A stretch of DNA of 43,822 nucleotides from an uncultured Prevotellaceae bacterium (GCA_900317305.1 ONGG01000025.1:1-43822), one strand, 5' to 3'. Shown: positions 1 through 9,667, numbered from the stretch's first letter. Notes: generated by a model not told the origin, from the letters alone. Program-made: numbers and translations.

Positions 1-249
1 TAATGTATCGTCGTCTCATATCCCCAAAGGGGGAGAGAAACTTCTTTGTCTCAGGACGCCTCGTCTCCATCGTGTTCAAAAAGCACCTTTTACCACCCCG
101 TAAGGGGCGTTGACGGCTCGTATCTTCTACCCACGCCACACTGCCTCAAAAAAGGCAGGCGGCGCTGCTTCTTGTACTACTTGTCTTCTATGTAAATCTT
201 CCAAAGAACGCTTCTTCTTGACACTCGTAGGGGCGCAAGCCCCAAAAGC
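1..249 (-). other. Probable rRNA operon leader (partial, runs off left edge)
   Basis: No protein gene fits this stretch. Read on the minus strand it begins after a strong promoter and carries GTTCTTTGG at 201-209, which resembles the boxA antitermination element found in Bacteroidota rRNA leaders. The rest is a non-coding, GC-mixed leader reaching base 1. The mature 16S start is not in the window, so the rRNA identity is inferred from promoter strength and boxA only. A leader of another highly expressed stable RNA is possible. Confidence 0.5.
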
Positions 250-254
250 GGATG

Positions 255-286
255 CAAAGGTACGCATTCATCACCAACCAACCAAA
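255..286 (-). promoter_or_regulatory. Strong Bacteroidota promoter (putative rRNA promoter)
   Basis: On the minus strand, TTTG at 283-286 is followed by a 20-base spacer and TACCTTTG at 255-262, an exact match to the TTTG/TAnnTTTG promoter. An A/T-rich stretch at 287-335 lies just upstream and could act as an UP element, as is usual for rRNA promoters. Confidence 0.7.
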
Positions 287-372
287 TTTTAAAGGGGATT
301 TTTTTGCGGAAAATGAAATTTTTTCTCGTTTCTTGACATACATCAAGCCCAAGCCATATATGTGTGCGCAGA

Positions 373-404
373 CAAAAGAGAGACGCTCGTAAGGGCATCT
401 CTCT
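373..404 (-). terminator. Intrinsic terminator after the penicillin-binding protein gene
   Basis: Arms 395-404 and 377-386 form a 10-base-pair stem with one G-U pair and an 8-base loop. On the minus strand the stem runs into TTTT at 374-377. It lies about 37 bases beyond the stop codon. Confidence 0.7.
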
Positions 405-440
405 CATATAATATATAAGGTAGAGTCTTGTTAAACGAAA

Positions 441-2753
441 CTACTCATACACATCCTCGATGGTAATCTCGTTATTGGGCTTGTCTTTACAAGTATCGAA
501 ATCGCTCGGGATATCGAACTTGTCGGAAGGAGAATAGTCGAGGCTGGCGTCGGCATATACTTTCTTCATATATTTCACCCAGATAGGCAAAGCAGCGGTG
601 GCACCTTGTCCGAAGGCCATAGAATAGAAGTGGATATCGCGGTCCTCGCCGCCTACCCAGCATCCACTCACGAGTTTGGGAGTGACTCCCATAAACCATG
701 CGTCGGCATTCTGGTTGGTGGTACCTGTCTTGCCACCTATCTGGCCACTTATACCGCTCCTTCTCACTCTCTGGGCCGTACCTCCATCGACCACAGCCCT
801 GAGCAATTCGAGCATCTTATACGAACTGCTCTCGCTGATGACCTCGGAGTAACGGGGTTGGAAGTTGGCGATGATATTACCCTCGCTGTCCTCGATGCGG
901 GTCACCATCAAGTGCGCGCTCCTGATGCCCTTGTGGGCAAATGTGGTATAGGCACTGACCATCTCGCCTACGGTCACCTCACAAGGTCCGAGGCACAATG
1001 CCATCGTAGGTGAGATGAGCGGATTGTTGATGCCATATTTATGAAGCAAGTCGACGAGCGCCTGCGGGCTGAACTTGTTCATGAGATAAGCCGAAATCCA
1101 GTTGTTTGACTGCTGCAGTCCCCATTTGAGCGTAACCATTGCTCCATATCTGGCCCTACTGCCATTACGGGGTGTCCACCGGCCTCCATCAACGATATAC
1201 GTCTGAGCTTTGTTGGGAGCCTGGTCGCAGGGAGTGAACCCGTTCTCCATAGCCAGAGAATATAGATAAGGTTTGATGGTAGAGCCTACCTGGCGGCGTC
1301 CCACCATGGCCATATCGTATTGGAAATGCTCATAGTCGGGTCCACCGACATAGGCCTTCACGGCGCCTGTCTCCACATCCATGCTCATAAATCCCGACCT
1401 GAGATACTGCTTGTAGTATTTGATGGAGTCGAGCGGCGACATCACCTTCTTCACCTCGCCATTGTAAGTGAATACCTCCATCTCTACAGGCTTCTCGAAA
1501 TTGGCCTTGATCTGGGCCTCCGAGCATCCCGTCTCCTTGAGCACCTGATAGCGGTGGCTCTGACGGATAGCCCTGTTCATCACACGCTCATAGTCCTGTC
1601 GCGACATCTTGCTGGAGAAAGGCCCATGCGCGCTGCCTCTCACCTGGGCGTTGAAAGCCGGCTGAAGCGTCTGCGAGAGGTGCTCGATGACAGCCTCCTC
1701 GGCATATTTTTGCATTCGGGTGTCGATGGTGGTGTAGATTCTCAAGCCATCGGTATTCACATTATAGGGCTGTCCGCCATGACGGGTGTTCTTGTTGCAC
1801 CAACCATAGAGCGGATCCTCGTCCCAGGCGATAGAGTCAATCACGAACTGGGCTTTCTTCCACGAGGGATAGTTTTTCAGTTCGGGTTTCTCTGCCATCA
1901 TATACTGCCTCAAGAACTCCCTGAAATAAGGTGCGATGCCAATAGAAGTCTCCCTGTCGCCACTTTTCTGGAAATCGATTTTCAGCGGCTCGCGCATATA
2001 CGACTCACACTCTCCTTTGGAAATATGACCGGCCTTGTACATCTGCGCCAGAATCACGTTTCTTCTCTCAAGACATTTGTCGGGATACTTCACCGGGTTG
2101 AAGAACGAAGGGTTCTTGCAGAGACCGATAATGGTGGCAGCCTCGGTGACAGTGAGGTTCTTCGGGTCCTTATTGAAATAAGTTTTCGCCGCACTCTTGA
2201 TGCCCACGGCATTATAGAGGAAGTCGAAATAATTAAGGTACATGGTGATGATCTCTTCCTTGGTATAGGTTTTCTCCAACTTCACGGAGATAACCCATTC
2301 GATGGGTTTCTGGAAGAGACGCTCAAGTTTGCTGTGGGCCACCTCTGAGTAGAGTTGCTTGGCCAGCTGCTGCGTGATGGTAGAGCCACCACCAGCGCTC
2401 TCGTTACCCATGAGTCCGCGTTTCACCACGGCCCTGGAGAGCGCCTTGAAGTCGATGCCCGAATGCTCATAGAACCGCTCGTCCTCAGTCGACACAAGCG
2501 CATGAATCACATGCGGAGAGATGTTGTTGTAGGCACAAGTGATTCTATTATCGCGTGTAGCCTTGTAGGTGCCCATGAGTTTCCCGTCGGCCGAGAAAAC
2601 CTGAGACGAATACCTGCTTATCGGGTTTTGCAAGTCGTGCAAGTCGGGCATGTAGCCTATCCATCCGTTCCAGATGGCCACCGCACCTCCTATGGCGATG
2701 ATAATCAGTCCCAGCAGTATTCCCCACAAGATTTGTATGATTTTTCGTGTCAT
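441..2753 (-). CDS. mrcA: Class A penicillin-binding protein 1A (bifunctional glycosyltransferase/transpeptidase)
   Basis: This enzyme polymerises lipid II into glycan strands and cross-links the peptides on the periplasmic face of the inner membrane. The 770-residue protein starts with a membrane anchor (about residues 8-28). The GT51 glycosyltransferase domain follows, with STEDERFYEHSG near residue 90 and GGSTITQQLAKQL near 122. The transpeptidase domain carries the serine motif GSTIKPYLY, the SNN motif and KTGTT. The length is typical. It has its own promoter upstream and a hairpin terminator downstream, so it is probably transcribed alone. The family assignment is secure. The organism may have paralogues, so the exact symbol is by analogy. 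Confidence 0.95.
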   Translation of the reverse strand: MTRKIIQILWGILLGLIIIAIGGAVAIWNGWIGYMPDLHDLQNPISRYSSQVFSADGKLMGTYKATRDNRITCAYNNISPHVIHALVSTEDERFYEHSGIDFKALSRAVVKRGLMGNESAGGGSTITQQLAKQLYSEVAHSKLERLFQKPIEWVISVKLEKTYTKEEIITMYLNYFDFLYNAVGIKSAAKTYFNKDPKNLTVTEAATIIGLCKNPSFFNPVKYPDKCLERRNVILAQMYKAGHISKGECESYMREPLKIDFQKSGDRETSIGIAPYFREFLRQYMMAEKPELKNYPSWKKAQFVIDSIAWDEDPLYGWCNKNTRHGGQPYNVNTDGLRIYTTIDTRMQKYAEEAVIEHLSQTLQPAFNAQVRGSAHGPFSSKMSRQDYERVMNRAIRQSHRYQVLKETGCSEAQIKANFEKPVEMEVFTYNGEVKKVMSPLDSIKYYKQYLRSGFMSMDVETGAVKAYVGGPDYEHFQYDMAMVGRRQVGSTIKPYLYSLAMENGFTPCDQAPNKAQTYIVDGGRWTPRNGSRARYGAMVTLKWGLQQSNNWISAYLMNKFSPQALVDLLHKYGINNPLISPTMALCLGPCEVTVGEMVSAYTTFAHKGIRSAHLMVTRIEDSEGNIIANFQPRYSEVISESSSYKMLELLRAVVDGGTAQRVRRSGISGQIGGKTGTTNQNADAWFMGVTPKLVSGCWVGGEDRDIHFYSMAFGQGATAALPIWVKYMKKVYADASLDYSPSDKFDIPSDFDTCKDKPNNEITIEDVYE

Positions 2754-2788
2754 ATCGTATCGAGAATGAATATTTGAGTTTATGGGTG

Positions 2789-2822
2789 CAAAATTACAAT
2801 TTTTCTTTTGAAATGTGGCAAA
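2789..2822 (-). promoter_or_regulatory. Promoter of the penicillin-binding protein gene
   Basis: On the minus strand, TTTG at 2819-2822 and TAATTTTG at 2789-2796 are separated by 22 bases. The predicted transcript starts about 30 bases before the ATG at 2753. The A-rich leader has no Shine-Dalgarno sequence. Confidence 0.6.
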
Positions 2823-2840
2823 TAAATTAAAAATAATGCG

Positions 2841-2848
2841 TAACTTCG
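2841..2848 (+). promoter_or_regulatory. Candidate -7 box of the pyrB operon
   Basis: TAACTTCG is one base off TAnnTTTG and lies 29 bases before the pyrB ATG. No good -33 element is seen at the expected distance, so the call is tentative. Confidence 0.35.
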
Positions 2849-2876
2849 CAGTCGAAATCGAAATCCCTCATCAAAG

Positions 2877-3824
2877 ATGAACAAACGAAACTTTGTGACG
2901 ATAGCCGACTTGTCGCGTGAGAAGATTCTCTACATGATCAAGATGGCCGAAGAATTTGAGAAGCACCCCAACCGTGAGATACTGAAGGGCAAGGTGGTAG
3001 CCACCCTGTTCTACGAGCCTTCCACCCGCACCCGTCTGAGTTTTGAGACCGCCGCCAACCGCCTTGGTGCCCGCGTGATCGGTTTCAGCGATGCCAAGGC
3101 ATCGAGTGTGTCGAAGGGCGAGACCCTTAAAGACACCATCCTGATGGTATCCAACTATGCCGACGTGATTGCCATGCGCCATTACATTGAAGGAGCGGCC
3201 CAGTATGCCAGTGAGATTTCTCCCGTTCCCATCATCAATGCCGGAGATGGCTCACACCAGCATCCCTCACAATGCATGCTCGACCTCTACACCATCTATC
3301 AGACCCAGGGCACCCTGGATGGCCTGAACATCTATATGGTAGGTGATTTGAAATATGGCCGTACGGTGCACTCTCTCCTGATGGCCATGCGCCATTTCAA
3401 TCCCACTTTCCACTTCATCGCCCCCACCGAACTGAGCATGCCCACGGAGTACAAAATCTACTGCGAGGAACATGGAATCCGCTACAAAGAGCATACCGAG
3501 CTGAGCGAGGAAATCATCCGCGACGCCGACATCCTCTATATGACACGTGTACAGAAAGAGCGTTTCTCCGACCTGATGGAATATGAGCGTGTGAAGAACA
3601 CCTGCATCCTGAAGGCCAGCATGCTGGGCAATACGAAGCCCAACATGAAAATACTCCACCCACTCCCCCGCGTGAACGAGATTGCCTACGATGTGGACTC
3701 CACCCCGCAGGCCTATTATATCCAGCAGGCCCGCAACGGCCTTTACGCCCGTGAGGCCATCATCTGCGACGTGCTCGGCATCACGCTCGACGACATCAAG
3801 AACGACACAACCATCATACCCTGA
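2877..3824 (+). CDS. pyrB: Aspartate carbamoyltransferase catalytic subunit
   Basis: PyrB condenses carbamoyl phosphate with aspartate to give carbamoyl aspartate, the committed step of pyrimidine synthesis. The 315-residue protein has the carbamoyl-phosphate loop STRTR in [15 protein letters not shown] (about residues 47-61), HPSQ in the second substrate region, and LHPLPR near residue 261. The length is normal for the family. The regulatory chain gene follows after 2 bases, so a catalytic/regulatory dodecamer as in enteric bacteria is expected. The ATG at 2877 sits at the natural N-terminus of the family. Confidence 0.98.
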   Translation: MNKRNFVTIADLSREKILYMIKMAEEFEKHPNREILKGKVVATLFYEPSTRTRLSFETAANRLGARVIGFSDAKASSVSKGETLKDTILMVSNYADVIAMRHYIEGAAQYASEISPVPIINAGDGSHQHPSQCMLDLYTIYQTQGTLDGLNIYMVGDLKYGRTVHSLLMAMRHFNPTFHFIAPTELSMPTEYKIYCEEHGIRYKEHTELSEEIIRDADILYMTRVQKERFSDLMEYERVKNTCILKASMLGNTKPNMKILHPLPRVNEIAYDVDSTPQAYYIQQARNGLYAREAIICDVLGITLDDIKNDTTIIP

Positions 3825-3826
3825 CC

Positions 3827-4282
3827 ATGAACAAGAAAGAACGCCTTGTGGCCGCCATCAAGAACGGCACAGTGATCGACCATATACCCGCCGACAAGAC
3901 ATTCCAGGTGGTTACCTTGTTGGAACTCGACAAGTTATCATCGCCTGTAACGATAGGCTATAACTACCCCTCGACGAAAGTGGGCCAGAAAGGCATCATC
4001 AAGGTGAGCGACCGTTTTTTCAGCGATGCCGAGATATCCCGGTTGTCGGTGGTTGCTCCCAATGTGGTGCTCAACATCATCCACGACTATGAGGTTGTGG
4101 AGAAGAAAACCGTTGAGACGCCCGATGAACTCCGTGGCATCGTGAAGTGCAACAACCCCGTCTGCATCACCAACAATGAGCCGATGCAGACAATCTTCCA
4201 TGTCGTAGACAAAGCCCATGGCACGTTGCGCTGCCGCTACTGCGACAAGGAGCAGAACATCGAGCAGGTAGAACTAATATAA
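3827..4282 (+). CDS. pyrI: Aspartate carbamoyltransferase regulatory subunit
   Basis: PyrI binds nucleotide effectors and, through a zinc site, the catalytic trimer. The 151-residue protein has an N-terminal effector-binding region and a C-terminal zinc domain with four cysteines, in CNNPVC and CRYC. It begins 2 bases after the pyrB stop, and glyA follows 38 bases downstream on the same strand, so a pyrB-pyrI-glyA transcript is likely. The complete zinc ligand set suggests it is functional. Confidence 0.97.
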   Translation: MNKKERLVAAIKNGTVIDHIPADKTFQVVTLLELDKLSSPVTIGYNYPSTKVGQKGIIKVSDRFFSDAEISRLSVVAPNVVLNIIHDYEVVEKKTVETPDELRGIVKCNNPVCITNNEPMQTIFHVVDKAHGTLRCRYCDKEQNIEQVELI

Positions 4283-4320
4283 TAAAAGAAGCATTATCAT
4301 CAATCCAACTAAATATCAAG

Positions 4321-5601
4321 ATGAAGAGAGACCAAGTAATTTTCGACCTTATTGAGCGCGAGCACCAGCGCCAGTTGAAGGGAATGGAACTCATCGCCTC
4401 CGAGAATTTCGTCAGCGACGAGGTGATGCAAGCAATGGGCAGTTGTCTTACCAACAAATACGCTGAGGGACTTCCAGGCAAGCGCTACTATGGCGGTTGC
4501 CAGGTAGTGGACCAGGTGGAAGACCTTGCCCGCGAGCGAGTGAAAGAACTGTTTGGTGCCGAGTGGGCCAACGTACAGCCCCACTCTGGAGCCCAGGCCA
4601 ATGCCGCCGTATTGCTTACCGTTCTCAACCCCGGTGACACCTTTATGGGACTGAACCTTGCCCATGGCGGTCACCTCTCCCACGGTTCGTCGGTGAACAC
4701 CTCGGGTATTCTCTACAAGCCCGTTGGCTATAACCTGAACAAGGAGACAGGCCGTGTGGACTACGACGAGATGGAGCGTCTTGCCCAGGAGCATAAGCCC
4801 CGTCTGATTATCGGTGGTGGTTCAGCCTACAGCCGCGAGTGGGACTACAAGCGCATGCGCGAGATTGCCGACTCGGTAGGTGCCCTCTTGATGGTCGACA
4901 TGGCCCACCCTGCCGGTCTTATCGCTGCCGGCTTGCTTGACAATCCACTTCGCTATGCCCACATCGTCACCTCCACCACCCACAAGACTCTCCGTGGTCC
5001 GCGCGGTGGCATCATCCTGTTGGGCAAGGACTTCGACAATCCTTGGGGCAAGACCACTCCAAAGGGCGTGGTGAAGAAGATGAGCCAACTGCTCGACAGC
5101 GCCGTGTTCCCAGGCATCCAAGGCGGTCCGTTGGAGCATGTGATCGCTGCCAAGGCCGTTGCCTTTGGCGAGGCACTCCAGCCTGAGTTCAAGGCTTGGG
5201 CCACCCAGGTTCAGAAGAACGCCCGTGTGCTGGCCGACGAACTGATGAAACGCGGCTTTGGCATTGTGAGCGGTGGCACCGACAACCACTCGATGCTGGT
5301 AGATCTGCGCACGAAGTATCCCGACCTCACCGGCAAGGTGGCCGAGAACGCCTTGGTGTCGGCCGACATCACCGTAAACAAGAACATGGTACCGTTCGAC
5401 ACTCGCAGCGCATTCCAGACCTCTGGTATCCGTCTGGGCACACCTGCCCTCACCACCCGTGGTGCCAAGGAAGACCTGATGGTGCTGATTGCCGAACTGA
5501 TAGAGGAAGTGCTCAACTCGCCTGAGGACGAGAAGGTGATTGCCAGCGTCCGTGCCCGTGTGAACGAGACGATGAAAGACTATCCCCTCTTCGCCTATTA
5601 A
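4321..5601 (+). CDS. glyA: Serine hydroxymethyltransferase
   Basis: GlyA is a cytosolic PLP enzyme that interconverts serine and glycine and loads one-carbon units onto tetrahydrofolate. The 426-residue protein carries the cofactor lysine K222 in [13 protein letters not shown], and N-terminal motifs such as LIASENFVS and KRYYGGC. The length is typical. It is the last gene of the pyrB-pyrI-glyA run and is closed by a strong intrinsic terminator 9 bases after the stop. Glycine and one-carbon units feed nucleotide synthesis, which fits its pyrimidine gene neighbours. Confidence 0.98.
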   Translation: MKRDQVIFDLIEREHQRQLKGMELIASENFVSDEVMQAMGSCLTNKYAEGLPGKRYYGGCQVVDQVEDLARERVKELFGAEWANVQPHSGAQANAAVLLTVLNPGDTFMGLNLAHGGHLSHGSSVNTSGILYKPVGYNLNKETGRVDYDEMERLAQEHKPRLIIGGGSAYSREWDYKRMREIADSVGALLMVDMAHPAGLIAAGLLDNPLRYAHIVTSTTHKTLRGPRGGIILLGKDFDNPWGKTTPKGVVKKMSQLLDSAVFPGIQGGPLEHVIAAKAVAFGEALQPEFKAWATQVQKNARVLADELMKRGFGIVSGGTDNHSMLVDLRTKYPDLTGKVAENALVSADITVNKNMVPFDTRSAFQTSGIRLGTPALTTRGAKEDLMVLIAELIEEVLNSPEDEKVIASVRARVNETMKDYPLFAY

Positions 5602-5609
5602 TATTTATC

Positions 5610-5642
5610 GGTCGGGGATGGGCTACATCCCCGACCCTTTTT
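5610..5642 (+). terminator. Intrinsic terminator after glyA
   Basis: A perfect 11-base-pair stem (5610-5620 with 5626-5636) with a 5-base loop is followed by CTTTTT. It ends the pyrB-pyrI-glyA transcript. It also shows that an ATG at 5618, inside the stem, is not the start of the next gene. Confidence 0.9.
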
Positions 5643-5668
5643 CCATATTAGCCTATTTTCTCAATACC

Positions 5669-6262
5669 ATGTTGTTCAGGCGCAAGAAAAAACAAAAGAA
5701 AGACGACAGCCAACTGTTGCTCTTCAGCAATGAAGAGATGTCGGGCAAGGAATCCCCTACCGCCATCCCCGAATCCGATTTGGCCATTGCCCAAGAGGAG
5801 AAGGCGACCGACAAAGAAGATGTGGGCAACATGGAAGAAAACGTTGGACCCATTGAAGGAAGGGGGGCCAACGAAGAGACAACCGAGGAAAAGGCAGAAG
5901 TAGAAGAGGCTCTGTCGCAAAGTTTGGAAGACGACCCCTTCTCTCCGTTCATCGACGACCCTGAGAGCACCTCGGAGCGCATCATCCATGAGATGACAGC
6001 CGCGATGACACTGCTCGACCGCTTCAGCGTGAGTCAAGTGCGCCTGATAGCGATGCAGGCTGCCCCTATCGCGCAGAGTGGCGTCGATTTCTCAAAAATA
6101 TACCAGTTACCCTCGTTGCCAGGATTCTCGATGAGTGGCTATAGCATGCTGGCGTTGTCGTATGTCAGTTTCAAGCGTGTTTTTCCAGGGATGATCGACC
6201 GTTTGGACCAAGATTTCACCAAAGAGTACGAAGCGGCCCTCCGTCAATACAAGGCGGTGTAG
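5669..6262 (+). CDS. Uncharacterised acidic cytoplasmic protein
   Basis: I do not recognise this 197-residue protein. It opens with a basic patch (MLFRRKKKQKKDD), continues with a long Glu-rich, low-complexity stretch (about residues 20-95), and ends in an ordered domain of about 100 residues. That domain includes DDPFSPFIDDP and a helical stretch (SERIIHEMTAAMTLLDRFSV). No signal peptide or membrane segment is seen. The ATG at 5669 was chosen because the upstream in-frame ATG at 5618 lies inside the glyA terminator stem. No clear promoter box was found. A Prevotella/Bacteroides family of unknown function is likely. Confidence 0.75.
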   Translation: MLFRRKKKQKKDDSQLLLFSNEEMSGKESPTAIPESDLAIAQEEKATDKEDVGNMEENVGPIEGRGANEETTEEKAEVEEALSQSLEDDPFSPFIDDPESTSERIIHEMTAAMTLLDRFSVSQVRLIAMQAAPIAQSGVDFSKIYQLPSLPGFSMSGYSMLALSYVSFKRVFPGMIDRLDQDFTKEYEAALRQYKAV

Positions 6263-6268
6263 TTTTTC

Positions 6269-6380
6269 AAGGAGTTCAGGAGTTCAGAAGTTCAGAAGTT
6301 CAGACAATAGTCTTTCTAAAGAAGTTCAGGAGTTCAGACATTGCAATTGCCAACAACCACTGGGCTATTGTCTGAACTTC
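6269..6380. repeat. Octamer repeat cluster with 16-base inverted repeat between convergent genes
   Basis: Imperfect copies of TTCAGGAG/TTCAGAAG run from 6269 to about 6340 and end in TTCAGACAATAG. A perfect inverted copy (6365-6380) of the segment at 6295-6310 follows, with a 54-base loop. The element lies between two convergent genes and could end transcription from both sides. Related copies occur at 20840-20960 and 30196-30237. Confidence 0.75.
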
Positions 6381-6389
6381 AGCAAATCA

Positions 6390-7193
6390 TTAAATCAAGT
6401 CGAAAATCCCGGTGGGCGACTTTCTTTTCAGCACCTCTAGGTCGAAATCCTCTCCCACCACGATACCATGGTTCCTTAGCGTCTGCACCACGGTGATGCG
6501 TGCCAGTTCGGGATGGTTGTTCTCCTCGCTGAGGTGGCATAGCCACACTTTGCGGAGCAGCGGGGTGGCATTCTCGGCCAGTGCCTTGCCACAGTCGGTG
6601 TTGCTCAGGTGTCCATCCTCACTGAGGATACGGTCTTTCAGGTACTTCGGATAGTTTCCGCGGGCCAGCATCTCCAAGTCGTGATTGGCCTCGAGCACCA
6701 GATAGTTGGCCCTGCCAATATACGACTTGATTTCCTCTGTCACATGTCCCACATCGGTAATCAGGCAGAATGTGATGCCCTCACACTCTATCATGTATCC
6801 CACATTGTCGGAACTGTCGTGAGGCACACCGAATGGAGTGACAACGAAGTCGTCGAGAATCAGCCTTTCCCCCTTGACGAGGTAGTTCACCAATTTGGAG
6901 TCGATCTTATGTCTCACGCAATAGTTGTTTCCCACCCCAGCATGTACCTTCCGTGTAGAATAGACAGGGATGGAGAAGTCATGGCTCAGGCTGCCCACCG
7001 ACTTCACATGGTCGGCATGGTCGTGCGTGAGGAGAATATTCTTGATTCTGGTCAGCGGCAATCCATAGTCATGGAAATATTTCTTGAGCATTCTCACCCC
7101 AATGCCCACGTCGATCATCAAACCATTGTTTTCTGTGTACAGAAAATAACAGTTTCCACTACTTCCACTTCCTAAAGATATAAAATTCAACAT
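6390..7193 (-). CDS. Metallo-beta-lactamase-fold hydrolase, WalJ/YycJ type
   Basis: The 267-residue protein has the metal-binding motif HDHADH at residues 57-62 after the typical N-terminus MLNFISLGSGSSGNCY. Further ligands lie in the middle (CLITDVGHV) and in the C-terminal SHLSEENN-like segment. It matches the YycJ/WalJ branch of single-domain metallo-beta-lactamase proteins, which have been linked to nuclease activity and cell-wall or DNA-repair phenotypes in other bacteria. The substrate here is unknown. It has its own promoter and converges on the 5669 gene across a repeat cluster. Confidence 0.88.
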   Translation of the reverse strand: MLNFISLGSGSSGNCYFLYTENNGLMIDVGIGVRMLKKYFHDYGLPLTRIKNILLTHDHADHVKSVGSLSHDFSIPVYSTRKVHAGVGNNYCVRHKIDSKLVNYLVKGERLILDDFVVTPFGVPHDSSDNVGYMIECEGITFCLITDVGHVTEEIKSYIGRANYLVLEANHDLEMLARGNYPKYLKDRILSEDGHLSNTDCGKALAENATPLLRKVWLCHLSEENNHPELARITVVQTLRNHGIVVGEDFDLEVLKRKSPTGIFDLI

Positions 7194-7255
7194 ATTCTAT
7201 AATCAATCATCCCATCAAGGGCATACAGCAAAGCCATGGGCCCTGGATGAACATG

Positions 7256-7287
7256 CAAAGGTACAAAATAGTGTGCGAAAAGCCAAA
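7256..7287 (-). promoter_or_regulatory. Promoter of the metallo-beta-lactamase gene
   Basis: On the minus strand, TTTG at 7284-7287, a 20-base spacer and TACCTTTG at 7256-7263 match the consensus. They predict a leader of about 55 bases to the ATG at 7193. Confidence 0.7.
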
Positions 7288-7377
7288 TTAAAAATGCAAT
7301 TTTAGCTTGAAGACATCTGTATGGTACGGAGCTTAGGTCTGTCATCCTGTCCTGCACATGATGCAAAATGAATCATA

Positions 7378-9618
7378 TCAGAACGGCATACCTACTGCGA
7401 AGTGGAAAGTGAAGTCGCGCTTCAGGTTATGGTGCAGGATGGGATAATGGTCTTTCTTTTCCTCATAGGCAGGGTCGATGGCTTTCATGCCCATGTCGAA
7501 ACGAAGGATGAAATAGTCGAAATTCAGGCGCACACCCAGTCCGTAGGCCACGGCAATTTGTTTGTAGAACTCATTGATCTTGAATTGTCCTCCGGGCTGT
7601 TCTTTATACTCCCTCAACGTCCAGATGTTTCCAGCATCGACGAAGAATGCGCCATTGAATTTCCAGAACAGGTGTGTGCGGTATTCCATGTTGATATCGA
7701 GCTTCATATCACCCGTTTGGTTGATGAAGTCGATGGCACCATCCGAACCCTTGAACGAGCCAGGACCAAGTCCTCTGACACTCCATCCCCTCACCGAGTT
7801 GGCACCTCCCGAGAAATACCTCTTCTCGAATGGCAGCACCCTGCTGTTGCCATAAGGATAGGCCACACCGACGTCGAGATGCATCACCAGCGAGTTCACA
7901 TGGTCGAAGCGGAAAATCCTGGTGTAGTCGAAATCACCTTTCACATATTGGGCGAAGGCGATGTCGAAGAGTGTGCGCTGTCCCTGGTCATTGGTGTTGA
8001 ACTCGAATACCGACGAGGCCAGTTTGAGCAGGTTTCCACCTGTTTCCATATTGAATCGCATGGCATTCGTTCCATCGTTGTAGGTCATGCCGAATCCCAT
8101 CCGCATGACAAACAGGTCCTCATAGTTGTATCTGAGGATGGCGTTTCGGTTGCTCACATTGTCGAGGTAATCGCTCTTGAAAGTGCCAGAGATCCAAGGC
8201 ATGTAGATATAGTTGAGGTCGATGGCGTCGAGTTTATAGCTCCATCTGCCCCTTGGTATTCCCCATCGGTATCTCCAGGCAGACGAGAGCACCCTACGGT
8301 GGAATTCGGGCCTATTCTGCATGTCGTAACTGAAGGAGAGCTCCGACGAAGCGTTGAAACGCCGTTTCGACTCAGCGGAAAGAAACGGAGCCACGAATCG
8401 CGGGAACTCGATTTTTGACTCCACACCATATTCAATGTAGTCCTCGTTCTGATAGCCCTCCAGTCCGGTGATGGCCTCGTATGCCCCACGGAGCTGTACG
8501 GAGAACATTTCCGAGCCATGGAAAAGGTTCCTGTTCTGATAGGTGATCGAGACGGCCGCACCCAGGTCGCCCGCGGTATTCGTTCCCTCGGGTTGGAACG
8601 AGATGGTGCTGGGTTTGTTGACACCATACTGTATATTGCAGTCGAGCAGTCCGGAGTCGGGCACCTCGACAAGCCTGAGGTTGGCAAAGCGTATGGCATC
8701 GAGCCTGCTGAAGCCATTGTATGTGCGCTGCACGTCGGAAGCCCTGTAGGGCTGTCCCTCTTCCACCGCCGTGGCCCCCTCGAGTGCCGACCGCTTGATT
8801 CTCACGGTAGAGGTGGAGTCGATGCTTGCATAGGTCACCTTCCTCACCTTGTAGACAGGATGATTGGTTTCGGGCGCATCACTTCTGGCGCGATATTTCG
8901 ACAGTTTCAATGTGAGGTCAACCAGTCGGCTGCCTCTTGCCGTGTCGGCCTCGAAACGGATATACTCCTTATGAAACTTATAATACCCCCTGTCGAGCAA
9001 GTAGGCCGTGAGGAAATTCCGTTCCTGTTCGAGTCCATTGATCGTGAACCGGTCACCGGTCTTCAGCCTCATCACCGTGGAGTCGTTCTCGAAGAGTCGG
9101 GCGATATTCTCGTCTTGAATATCATAGCGCATATTGCGTATGATATAAGGCTCGCCGGGGTGTAGCAGGTAAATGGCCTTGAGTTTCTTTCCCTTCACCT
9201 TCACCTCATGGCTCACCGAGGCATTCATATACCCCATATTCTGCATGGCCCTGAGCAAGTCGGTCTGGGTGAGCACAGCCTGGAGGGTATCGTAGAGCAC
9301 TGGGGCCTCGCCCACGTTTCGCAAGGTGCGGTTGATCCATTTCGCCGTATCGCTGCCCGCCATGGCATAGACCCCCAGAGGAATTTTGAAGAGCGAGAAC
9401 CACTTTGAGTTTCCCCGCTGCCTCACATACTGTTGCAATGCGGCGGCATCCAGGTCCTTGCTGTCCGACACCACCTTCACTCCTTTCAGCAAATACTGGT
9501 TCTCGGGGATATACTTCGTCGAAGAGCACGATGTCACAAGGATGGCAGCCAAAGCCACCACCCCTGTCATCAGTGCCATACAGGCCAATCGCTTGATTCG
9601 CTGTCGGTTATCCCTCAT
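7378..9618 (-). CDS. tamL: TamL, BamA/TamA-family outer-membrane lipoprotein
   Basis: TamL is the Bacteroidota lipoprotein counterpart of TamA, an Omp85-type protein that works with TamB-like proteins in outer-membrane biogenesis. The 746-residue protein begins with a lipoprotein signal whose lipobox is VTSC (Cys31). POTRA-like domains follow to about residue 370, and then a C-terminal 16-strand barrel region containing RGW near residue 610 and ending in a typical aromatic residue (AVGMPF). No tamB is visible in the window. It starts 49 bases after the zinc dehydrogenase gene on the same strand with no clear promoter between, so it may be transcribed from the sugar-cassette promoter. Confidence 0.88.
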   Translation of the reverse strand: MRDNRQRIKRLACMALMTGVVALAAILVTSCSSTKYIPENQYLLKGVKVVSDSKDLDAAALQQYVRQRGNSKWFSLFKIPLGVYAMAGSDTAKWINRTLRNVGEAPVLYDTLQAVLTQTDLLRAMQNMGYMNASVSHEVKVKGKKLKAIYLLHPGEPYIIRNMRYDIQDENIARLFENDSTVMRLKTGDRFTINGLEQERNFLTAYLLDRGYYKFHKEYIRFEADTARGSRLVDLTLKLSKYRARSDAPETNHPVYKVRKVTYASIDSTSTVRIKRSALEGATAVEEGQPYRASDVQRTYNGFSRLDAIRFANLRLVEVPDSGLLDCNIQYGVNKPSTISFQPEGTNTAGDLGAAVSITYQNRNLFHGSEMFSVQLRGAYEAITGLEGYQNEDYIEYGVESKIEFPRFVAPFLSAESKRRFNASSELSFSYDMQNRPEFHRRVLSSAWRYRWGIPRGRWSYKLDAIDLNYIYMPWISGTFKSDYLDNVSNRNAILRYNYEDLFVMRMGFGMTYNDGTNAMRFNMETGGNLLKLASSVFEFNTNDQGQRTLFDIAFAQYVKGDFDYTRIFRFDHVNSLVMHLDVGVAYPYGNSRVLPFEKRYFSGGANSVRGWSVRGLGPGSFKGSDGAIDFINQTGDMKLDINMEYRTHLFWKFNGAFFVDAGNIWTLREYKEQPGGQFKINEFYKQIAVAYGLGVRLNFDYFILRFDMGMKAIDPAYEEKKDHYPILHHNLKRDFTFHFAVGMPF

Positions 9619-9667
9619 TGAATGCGTCAGGGTGAAAATTCGTGGGGTATGAGATCCCTGAATGATG

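Noticed and set aside
110-292. 60-codon plus-strand frame near the left edge
   Set aside because: It overlaps a strong minus-strand promoter and a boxA-like leader; no start signal or domain.
1320-2348. 342-codon plus-strand open frame
   Set aside because: It is antisense to the penicillin-binding protein gene.
5618-5668. Upstream start for the acidic protein
   Set aside because: The ATG is in the stem of the glyA terminator, so it would be structured and not on the right transcript.
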